This document shows positions 1 to 4,612 of a stretch of DNA of 14,530 bases, in pieces. The notes below the pieces were generated by a model. The model did not search any database and was not told the DNA's origin. It was given only the letters and a program-made list of their open reading frames with translations. Every line of letters starts with the position of its first letter. Position 1 is the first letter of the stretch. Where the stretch lies: the NCBI GenBank assembly GCA_034429975.1, contig DAOUFM010000042.1:1-14530 (forward strand). Direction: 5' to 3'. Source of the stretch: UBA6170 sp034429975 (GTDB lineage Bacteria > Chloroflexota > Anaerolineae > Anaerolineales > Anaerolineaceae). The translations under genes were made by a program, and so were the position numbers.

Positions 1-258
1 GGCCGCGAAGTCACCATCGGCGAAATCACCCGCATCATCCTGGGCATCCTCCGCAAACCCGATCTCCCCATACGCCAGGACCCCGAACGCCTGCGCCCCG
101 AAAAATCCGAAGTCCTGCGCCTCCTCTCCGACAACACCAAAGCCCGCGAGCTGCTCGGCTGGCAGCCCAAAGTCGAACTGGAAGAAGGCCTCGAGCGCAC
201 CATCGCCTGGGTCTCCGACCACATCGATAGATATAGAGTTGGAGTCTACGAGCGGTAA
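1..258 (+). CDS. NAD-dependent nucleotide-sugar 4,6-dehydratase/epimerase, C-terminal 85 residues (5' end outside window)
   Basis: The reading frame is open from base 1 to the TAA at 256-258, so only the C-terminal part is visible. It shows the end of an extended short-chain dehydrogenase (SDR) nucleotide-sugar enzyme: a GREVTIGEI helix start, then RLRPEKSEVLRLLSDNTKA, then ELLGWQP and a final LEEGLERTIAWV helix. The RPEKSEV...DN(T/S)KA...LGW(Q/E)P block is typical of 4,6-dehydratases and epimerases acting on NDP-sugars, and resembles the LegB type best in my judgement. The NAD-binding Gly motif and the catalytic YxxxK lie outside the window. A nucleotidyltransferase and a DegT aminotransferase follow on the same strand, which fits a pathway to an activated amino- or deoxy-sugar. 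The stop codon lies inside the terminus of the repeat that follows. The family is well supported; the substrate is not known. Confidence 0.85.
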   Translation, partial: GREVTIGEITRIILGILRKPDLPIRQDPERLRPEKSEVLRLLSDNTKARELLGWQPKVELEEGLERTIAWVSDHIDRYRVGVYER

Positions 259-586
259 AGATTAAACCGCGACACACGTTCCGAGTGCATAGCCGCAAAG
301 ACGCTAAGAAAAAACGCGAAGAATTTTAAGGGTTGGGAGTCTGGGTTATTAGAGTATATTAAATATATTGATGGTACGAGTTTATGGTATTTAAAGAAAA
401 ATTAAATCTATGTTTTTATACGCAGAAATTATTAGAAATATTACTAAAAAAATCCATTTCACCACAATTCTAGTAAAGGGAAATTAACCTGAAAAACATT
501 AAGCCAAACCTTAATCATTTTCTTCGCGTATTTTCTTCGTGTCTTCGCGGCTATGCACTCGGAACGTGTGTCGCGGTTCAATTTTT
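255..586. mobile_element. Inverted-repeat unit 1: about 60-bp terminal inverted repeats around an AT-rich core; apparent empty, reversed copy of the GxxExxY cassette
   Basis: This unit fills the gap between the dehydratase and the nucleotidyltransferase. The left arm (about 263-322) and right arm (about 521-582) are reverse complements over about 60 bp with roughly five differences. Both contain the block CTATGCACTCGGAACGTGTG (right-arm strand), followed by TCGCGGTTCAAT or its near copy, then CGCGAAG-type units. The core (about 325-515) is AT-rich and has no credible ORF. Read on the minus strand, the stretch inward from the right arm (528 down to about 493) aligns without gaps to the leader before the GxxExxY gene (1381-1416), about 30 of 36 matching by eye. 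The unit therefore looks like a gene-less or decayed relative of the GxxExxY cassette in opposite orientation. No transposase is visible, and mobility is inferred. Confidence 0.6.
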
Positions 587-631
587 ATTCTTCATTAACC
601 CAGTTCAATCTTTACTCCAAGGGAGCATATA

Positions 632-1342
632 ATGCAAGCTGTAATCCTCGCTGGCGGCAAAGGCACCCGCCTCGCCCCATACACCCGTGTTTTCCCTAAG
701 CCGATGATGCCCATTGGCGACAAAACCATCCTCGAGATCCTGCTGCATCAGCTTCAGGCAGCCGGCATCACGCACGTTACCCTGACCGTCGGGCATCTGG
801 CCGGGCTCATGCACGCCTTCTTCCAGGACGGCTCCAGCTACGGCCTGAACATCCGCTACGCCTATGAGGACATTCCCCTGGGCACCGCCGGGCCGCTCGC
901 CAACATCACCGATCTGACCGAAACCTTCCTGGTAGCCAACGGCGACGTCCTCTCCCTGCTGCCGATCGACCAGTTCATCGCTTACCACAAACAGCAGGGC
1001 GGCATCTGCACCATCGCCATGCACGAGCGCACCGTGCAGATCAACCTGGGCGTGATCGAAACCGATGGGGGCAATCGCATCCAAAACTATATCGAGAAAC
1101 CAAGCTTGGACTACCGCGTCTCGATGGGCCTGTACATCTTCGAACCGCGCGTCCTCGCATATATCCCCCAAGGCCAATACCTCGACTTCCCCGACCTGGT
1201 CAAGAAGCTGCTCGCCGCCGGAGAAAAGGTCGTCGGCTACCCCTTCGACGGCTACTGGCAAGATCTCGGCCACCCCTCCGACTACGAACAAGCGGTGGAG
1301 GATTTCGACTCGATGAGGGGGCTCTTCCTCCCCGGGGAGTAA
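632..1342 (+). CDS. Sugar-1-phosphate nucleotidyltransferase (NTP_transferase family)
   Basis: The 236-residue protein should join a sugar 1-phosphate and an NTP to give an NDP-sugar and pyrophosphate in the cytoplasm. The N-terminus carries the nucleotide-binding signature AGGKGTRL (7-14) followed by FPKPMMPIG (21-29). Further family features are GTAG (84-87), a metal-site NGD (103-105), EKP (155-157) and a late WQDLGHP segment with D211. The length fits the short form without the C-terminal beta-helix acyl/acetyltransferase domain, as in mannose-1-phosphate guanylyltransferase-like and HddC/PtmE-like enzymes. The preferred nucleotide (G, U or dT) cannot be read from the sequence. The ATG at 632 is preceded by AAGGGAG at 619-625 with a 6-base spacer. 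It lies between the dehydratase and the aminotransferase, separated from both by repeat units. Its stop codon TAA is part of the next repeat terminus. GC-rich codon use matches the aminotransferase. Confidence 0.92.
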   Translation: MQAVILAGGKGTRLAPYTRVFPKPMMPIGDKTILEILLHQLQAAGITHVTLTVGHLAGLMHAFFQDGSSYGLNIRYAYEDIPLGTAGPLANITDLTETFLVANGDVLSLLPIDQFIAYHKQQGGICTIAMHERTVQINLGVIETDGGNRIQNYIEKPSLDYRVSMGLYIFEPRVLAYIPQGQYLDFPDLVKKLLAAGEKVVGYPFDGYWQDLGHPSDYEQAVEDFDSMRGLFLPGE

Positions 1343-1388
1343 AGACTGAACCGCGAGGACGCAAGGACGCGAAGAAAATACGCGAAGG
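1339..1388. repeat. Left inverted-repeat arm of unit 2 (GxxExxY cassette)
   Basis: It begins with GTAAAGACTGAACCGCG, whose TAA is the stop of the nucleotidyltransferase, and continues with CGCGAAG-type units ending ATACGCGAAGG. It is the reverse-complement counterpart of 1868-1926 but lacks the 20-base CTATGCACTCGGAACGTGTG block. The same terminus (GTAAAGATTAAACCGCG) starts unit 1 at 255. Confidence 0.8.
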
Positions 1389-1430
1389 AAACAATTAAGA
1401 TTTGGTTTATTGTTTCCCTAAAGGAGTATC

Positions 1431-1847
1431 ATGGACATTGAAAAAATCGCTGCAGATATCATTGATTGCGCTATCAAGCTACACATGACCCTTGGACCGG
1501 GTTTGCTTGAATCAGTATACCAAACCTGTCTCACCTATGACCTCCGTCAGATGGGATACAAAGTAGAAACCGAAATCCCTCAACCGTTAAAATACAAAGA
1601 AGTCACCTTCGATCAAGGTTACAGAATCGATATGTTGGTTCAGGATTGCATTATCATCGAAAACAAAACTGTTGATCATATCTTGCCAGTCCACGAAGCC
1701 CAACTTATCACCTATCTAAAATTACGAGGTTGTACTTTAGGTTTTTTAATCAACTGGAAAGAAAAAAAATTAATCGACGGCGTCAAACGGAAAGTAAATA
1801 ATCATCCCTTTAACTATATCTCCAAAAATCCAAGAAAGTATTCATAA
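1431..1847 (+). CDS. GxxExxY family protein (PD-(D/E)XK nuclease superfamily-like)
   Basis: A 138-residue protein of the GxxExxY family (Pfam PDDEXK_3-like); the biochemical function of the family is not established. The name-giving motif is GLLESVY at 24-30 (G24, E27, Y30). A nuclease-like core follows: RIDMLV with D67, then IIENK with E77 and K79, then HEAQLITYLKLRG (88-100) with the conserved Q91. That gives the E...D...ExK pattern of PD-(D/E)XK enzymes. The ATG at 1431 has AAGGAG at 1421-1426. The gene is visibly AT-richer than the flanking sugar genes and is enclosed by inverted repeats, so it looks like an inserted cassette rather than part of the sugar pathway. The C-terminal tail (NNHPFNYISKNPRKYS) is probably not part of the core. 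Family assignment is firm; nuclease activity and a link to the repeats are inferred. Confidence 0.9.
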   Translation: MDIEKIAADIIDCAIKLHMTLGPGLLESVYQTCLTYDLRQMGYKVETEIPQPLKYKEVTFDQGYRIDMLVQDCIIIENKTVDHILPVHEAQLITYLKLRGCTLGFLINWKEKKLIDGVKRKVNNHPFNYISKNPRKYS

Positions 1848-1867
1848 ATTTGTTATTTCCATTAAAA

Positions 1868-1926
1868 ATCTTCGCGTATTTTCTTCGCGCCTATGCACTC
1901 GGAACGTGTGTCGCGGTTCAATCTTT
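1868..1926. repeat. Right inverted-repeat arm of unit 2 (GxxExxY cassette)
   Basis: It runs from ATCTTCGCGTATTTTCTTCG through the block CTATGCACTCGGAACGTGTG to GCGGTTCAATCTTTA. Positions 1891-1922 are identical over 32 bases to 551-582 in unit 1. As reverse complement it pairs with the left arm at 1339-1388 (shared GAACCGCGA and GCGAAGAAAATACGCGAAG), placing the GxxExxY gene between inverted repeats. Confidence 0.82.
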
Positions 1927-1939
1927 ACTTCACACTCAC

Positions 1940-2046
1940 GCGGTTCAATCTTTTTTCTTTTCCCTTAAAAACCTTCGCGTATTTTCTTCGCGTCTTCGCG
2001 ACTTCGCGGTTCAATCTTTATCCCCCGCAAACGCGGTTCAATCATT
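1940..2046. repeat. Additional tandem copies of the cassette terminus
   Basis: Beyond the right arm of unit 2 the terminus GCGGTTCAAT recurs at 1940, 2006 and 2033. The middle copy carries a full octamer run (1972-2008: CTTCGCG units separated by T, TATTTT and A). These look like nested or decayed ends of further copies. The last copy stops a few bases before the AAGGAG ribosome-binding site of the aminotransferase (2053-2058). Confidence 0.75.
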
Positions 2047-2067
2047 TCCCCCAAGGAGCACCTACCC

Positions 2068-3207
2068 ATGAACTGGAAAATCCCCCTCGCTGACCTATCC
2101 TACGACCAGAACGAAGACTCCGCCGTCCTCGCCGTCCTCCACTCGAAGTGGCTCACCATGGGTGCAGTTACCGCTCAATTCGAGCACGACTTCTCCCAGC
2201 TCACCGGCAGCCCGCACTGCTTCAGCGTCTCCAACGCCACCGAAGCCCTGCACCTGGCCTGCGTAGCCCTCGGCATTGGCCCAGGCGACGAGGTTATCGT
2301 CCCAGCGCTCACCTTCGTCGCGACGGCCAACGCCGTCCTCTACACCGGCGCCCGTGTGGTCTTCGCCGACATCACTGGTCCCAACGACCTCACCATCTCC
2401 CCGGCAGCCATCGCCGCCAGCATCACCCCGCGCACCAAAGCCATCATCGTCATGCACTACGCCGGCTATCCCTGCGATATGCCCGCCATCCTCGAGATCG
2501 CGCGGGCTCACAACCTGCACGTCATCGAGGATGCCGCCCACAGCCCGGGGTCGAGCCTGCAAGGCAAAGCGCTCGGCACCTGGGGGGATATCGGCTGCTT
2601 TTCCTTCTTCTCCAATAAAAACCTGGCAACGGGAGAAGGCGGGATGCTGACGACCAATTCCGACGAGATTGCTGCAAAAATCAAGCTGCTGCGCTCGCAC
2701 GGCATGACCACCCTGACCTATGATCGCCACGCCGGGCATGCCTACTCCTACGATGTGGTCGCGCTGGGATACAACTATCGCATCGACGAGATCCGGGCAG
2801 CGTTGGGAATTGAGCAGCTCAGGAAACTGACCGCCAACAACCAGCGCCGGCGCGAGATCGTCGCTCTGCTGCGCGAGCATCTTCCCGCCGGGCTCACCAT
2901 CCCCTTCGCCGATCATCCCGGAGTTTCTGCCTGCCACCTCATGCCCGTTCTCCTGCCGGAAGGTGCCAACCGCACCGCCTTCCAGGACACCATGAAAGCC
3001 GCCGGTATCCAGACCAGCATCCACTACCCGCCGATCCACACCTTCAGCTACTACCGCGAGCACTTCCCCGGCCCGCACAATCTGCCCCTCACCGAGTCCA
3101 TCGCCGCCCGCGAAGTGACCCTGCCACTCTTTCCCACCATGACGGAAGAGCAGTTGGATTATCTAATCGAGCAAGTGGGGGAGGCGGTTAAGTTGTTGAG
3201 CTGTTAA
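2068..3207 (+). CDS. DegT/DnrJ/EryC1/StrS-family PLP-dependent sugar aminotransferase
   Basis: The 379-residue protein should transfer an amino group, usually from glutamate, to a keto-sugar nucleotide using PLP. Visible features are the N-terminal IPLADL strand, the cofactor-phosphate region SNATEALHLA (55-64), GDEVIVPALTFVATANAV (73-90), EDAAHS (154-159) with D155 for the PLP ring nitrogen, and FSFFSNKNLATGEGG (178-192), where K184 is the Schiff-base lysine. GYNYRIDEI (234-242), HYPP (319-322) and TLPLFP (351-356) complete the fold. Length is usual for the family. The ATG at 2068 follows AAGGAG (2053-2058) by 9 bases. With the dehydratase and nucleotidyltransferase upstream it probably aminates a 4-keto or 3-keto NDP-sugar. 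LegC-like or perosamine-synthase-like roles are both possible. The last codons (AVKLLSC-stop) lie inside the 8-bp repeat that follows, so the C-terminal tail is repeat-derived. Confidence 0.94.
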   Translation: MNWKIPLADLSYDQNEDSAVLAVLHSKWLTMGAVTAQFEHDFSQLTGSPHCFSVSNATEALHLACVALGIGPGDEVIVPALTFVATANAVLYTGARVVFADITGPNDLTISPAAIAASITPRTKAIIVMHYAGYPCDMPAILEIARAHNLHVIEDAAHSPGSSLQGKALGTWGDIGCFSFFSNKNLATGEGGMLTTNSDEIAAKIKLLRSHGMTTLTYDRHAGHAYSYDVVALGYNYRIDEIRAALGIEQLRKLTANNQRRREIVALLREHLPAGLTIPFADHPGVSACHLMPVLLPEGANRTAFQDTMKAAGIQTSIHYPPIHTFSYYREHFPGPHNLPLTESIAAREVTLPLFPTMTEEQLDYLIEQVGEAVKLLSC

Positions 3208-3335
3208 GCTATTAAGTTATTAAGGGAAAATAACTCAATAACTCAAAACTCAACCCTCAAAACTCAACCCTCAAAACTCAAAACTTAAAACTCAATAACT
3301 CAACAGCTTAACAGCTTAATACCTCAACCCTCAAA
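3187..3335. repeat. 8-bp-period repeat block with inverted symmetry between aminotransferase and VanZ genes
   Basis: The left part (3187-3226) is five 8-base units: GTTAAGTT, GTTGAGCT, GTTAAGCT, ATTAAGTT, ATTAAGGG. The right part (about 3230-3335) holds the reverse-complement type (TAACTCAA, CAGCTTAA, TACCTCAA) mixed with AAACTCAACCCTC units. The two parts could pair as a long imperfect hairpin. The left part overlaps the last seven codons and stop of the aminotransferase. The right part runs to within about 8 bases of the VanZ start. Confidence 0.8.
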
Positions 3336-3342
3336 ACTTTTT

Positions 3343-3849
3343 ATGGAATTAAATCAGAACAATAACAAAAAGAAACAATTAATCAGAGCCTGGCTGCCGG
3401 TAATCCTCTGGGCGGGTGTTATCTTCTTCTTCTCGAGCGATCCGGATCCCTACAAAATATTGCCGCAAGCCTGGCTGCGCTTCCACCCATTAGGAGAGCA
3501 TACACACTCATCGCTGAAAGAGATCATCGGTGTACTCAGCCATTTCAGTGAATACGCCATTCTGGCTTTTCTCTTTTTCCGCGCGATGCATTATCCAGCC
3601 GCTAAACGACCAGGCTCCTATTCAGAATCCACTCATCCCAATTTGCGCCGCTTAACAGGACTTGTCATCCTTTTCACCATGCTCTACGCCCTGTCCGACG
3701 AAACCCACCAACTCTTCGTCCCAGAACGTGAATTCCAACTCTTCGACCTGACCATCGACCTCCTCGGAACCCTCTTAGGCGTATTCCTCTATCGTAAATA
3801 TCACCAACACAAACTCCAAAAAACATCTTCTCCAAACACCAACCCATAA
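3343..3849 (+). CDS. VanZ-like family membrane protein
   Basis: A 168-residue integral membrane protein of the VanZ-like family. VanZ was named for a role in teicoplanin resistance; most bacterial members are uncharacterised. Hydrophobic segments are near 17-31, 70-86, 103-118 and 135-152. The family signature is visible: SS after the first segment (31-32), HFSEYAILAF (67-76), YALSDETHQLFVPER (115-129) with acidic D119/E120 and H122/Q123, and D139 in FDLTIDLLGTLLG. ATG at 3343 is the only plausible start because no other start codon falls in frame before the first membrane segment. There is no Shine-Dalgarno sequence; the repeat block runs almost to the ATG. The Lys/Gln/Asn-rich N-terminus and the hydrophilic C-terminal tail after residue 152 are probably cytoplasmic. 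Its position beside sugar genes suggests an envelope role, but this is only context. Confidence 0.88.
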   Translation: MELNQNNNKKKQLIRAWLPVILWAGVIFFFSSDPDPYKILPQAWLRFHPLGEHTHSSLKEIIGVLSHFSEYAILAFLFFRAMHYPAAKRPGSYSESTHPNLRRLTGLVILFTMLYALSDETHQLFVPEREFQLFDLTIDLLGTLLGVFLYRKYHQHKLQKTSSPNTNP

Positions 3850-3892
3850 TCCTTCCTCTCTTTGCACATTCCATGATAAACTCACAATTGAA

Positions 3893-3944
3893 CCCCAAAC
3901 CCCTAACCCCCAGAATCCTCACCCTGAACCCTGACCCCTGCCCC
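3893..3944 (-). other. Potential G-quadruplex-forming run on the minus strand
   Basis: The plus strand has C-runs at 3893-3896, 3900-3903, 3907-3911, 3922-3924, 3929-3931, 3935-3938 and 3941-3944. On the minus strand these are seven G-tracts of three to five; the four tracts in 3922-3944 are separated by loops of only 4, 3 and 2 bases. This meets the usual sequence pattern for a G-quadruplex. It lies downstream of the VanZ stop; any function is unknown. Confidence 0.5.
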
Positions 3945-3960
3945 TTGACTCCTGACCCCT

Positions 3961-4187
3961 GAATCCTGAATCCTGACTCCTGAACCCCGAATCCTGAACC
4001 CTGAATCCAGAATCCTGAATCCTGAATCCTGAAACCTGAAACCTGAAACCTGAATCTTAACCCCTGAACCCCGAATCCTGAATCCTGACTCCTGAACCCC
4101 GAATCCTGAACCCTGAATCCTGAACCCTGAATCCAGAATCCTGAATCCTGAATCCTGAAACCTGAAACCTGAAACCTGAATCCTAAA
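3961..4187. repeat. Heptamer (TGAATCC-type) repeat array with a 112-bp higher-order duplication
   Basis: The 367-bp gap between VanZ and the small membrane protein is C/A-rich on the plus strand and dominated from 3961 by 7-base units such as TGAATCC, TGAAACC, TGAACCC and TGACTCC. A larger period is superimposed: the pattern beginning at 3961 (GAATCCTGAATCCTGACTCC) restarts at 4073, giving two copies about 112 bp apart. The second copy has an extra two heptamers (14 bp). The minus strand is open through the array and would encode a seven-residue repeat (SGFRIQD-like); I treat that as a by-product. Unlike CRISPR repeats, there are no unique spacers. Confidence 0.88.
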
Positions 4188-4216
4188 CCCTCACTCCTCA
4201 AAACTCACTCCCCCCT

Positions 4217-4510
4217 ATGTCCCTCATCAACTGGAATTCCCTCATCTCAAACACCATCTGGATCCTCGCCCTCGCCTGGCTCCTGGCTGTCCTCTCCATG
4301 TCGCTCTGGTCGGCTCATGAAAATGAGCGCAGACTCACCCAGGAGCTTGATCGTCCTATCCGGCAAATACAACTCAATCTGGGCGGTATGCTCTTCAGCA
4401 CCGGGTTGGCGCTCGTTTCTGATCAACTCTGGCAAATGATTGTCCTGATCGCGCTGGGAATCATGTTCTTCGTCCAGCTTGTTCTGGCGGTTCGGGCTCA
4501 GCGGGAATAG
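4217..4510 (+). CDS. Small integral membrane protein of unknown function (97 aa)
   Basis: I do not recognise a family. The sequence has a first membrane segment at about 12-31 (IWILALAWLLAVLSMSLW), a charged stretch at 33-49 (AHENERRLTQELDRPIR), and two closely spaced hydrophobic stretches at about 54-68 and 72-93, ending AVRAQRE. It is most likely a two- or three-span inner-membrane protein. The coding pattern is convincing: polar-charged loop between hydrophobic segments and codon use like its neighbours. The ATG at 4217 has no clear ribosome-binding site, because the C-rich end of the heptamer array runs right up to it. It ends 30 bases before the promoter of the next transcription unit. 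Confidence 0.7.
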   Translation: MSLINWNSLISNTIWILALAWLLAVLSMSLWSAHENERRLTQELDRPIRQIQLNLGGMLFSTGLALVSDQLWQMIVLIALGIMFFVQLVLAVRAQRE

Positions 4511-4539
4511 AAATCGTAAAAGCTTAACAAAAACGATGG

Positions 4540-4568
4540 TTGTCATCAATGGATTGATCACTTATAAT
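4540..4568 (+). promoter_or_regulatory. Sigma70-type promoter of the five-gene glycan unit
   Basis: TTGTCA at 4540-4545 and a perfect TATAAT at 4563-4568 are separated by exactly 17 bases. Transcription would start near 4575, giving a leader of about 38 bases before the TTG start at 4613. It is placed in the gap immediately upstream of the first gene of the unit. Confidence 0.8.
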
Positions 4569-4601
4569 TTATGGCATAATTATTGCACGAACATTTTCGT
4601 C

Positions 4602-4606
4602 GGGAG
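4602..4606 (+). promoter_or_regulatory. Ribosome-binding site that decides the TTG start at 4613
   Basis: GGGAG at 4602-4606 lies six bases before TTG 4613. The longer in-frame TTG at 4583 has no such site and lies only about 8 bases after the predicted transcription start, so 4613 is preferred. Confidence 0.7.
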
Positions 4607-4612
4607 ATTCTA

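Noticed and set aside
259..631. tRNA or small RNA gene in the AT-rich core of unit 1
   Set aside because: No cloverleaf or promoter-terminator pair could be seen; the only structure is the inverted repeat.
605..1291. Long minus-strand ORF opposite the nucleotidyltransferase
   Set aside because: The plus strand encodes an intact, recognisable enzyme here. The antisense frame is open only because of GC-rich third positions and shows no family features.
1850..2093. Short plus-strand ORFs in the repeats after GxxExxY
   Set aside because: The translations simply read through the CTTCGCG and GCGGTTCAAT repeats; no ribosome-binding site or domain.
2095..3078. 327-codon minus-strand ORF opposite the aminotransferase
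   Set aside because: It is a shadow of the aminotransferase; its Gly/Val/Asp-rich translation has no domain or plausible start context.
1..3207. Assignment as a legionaminic-acid pathway (LegB/LegC with guanylyltransferase)
   Set aside because: The dehydratase fragment and aminotransferase are compatible with it, but no LegI synthase, LegG epimerase or CMP-transferase is in view, so I kept general names.
3961..4187. Possible CRISPR array
   Set aside because: The units are 7 bases with no unique spacers and no cas genes are nearby.
3674..4201. Minus-strand ORF with SGFRIQD-type seven-residue repeats
   Set aside because: It is the translation of the heptamer DNA array and has no non-repeat coding core beyond antisense of VanZ. 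Seven-base units keep any frame open once stop-free.
4583..4612. Longer TTG start for the LysM protein
   Set aside because: There is no ribosome-binding site before 4583 and it lies almost on the predicted transcription start. GGGAG at 4602-4606 fits TTG 4613.
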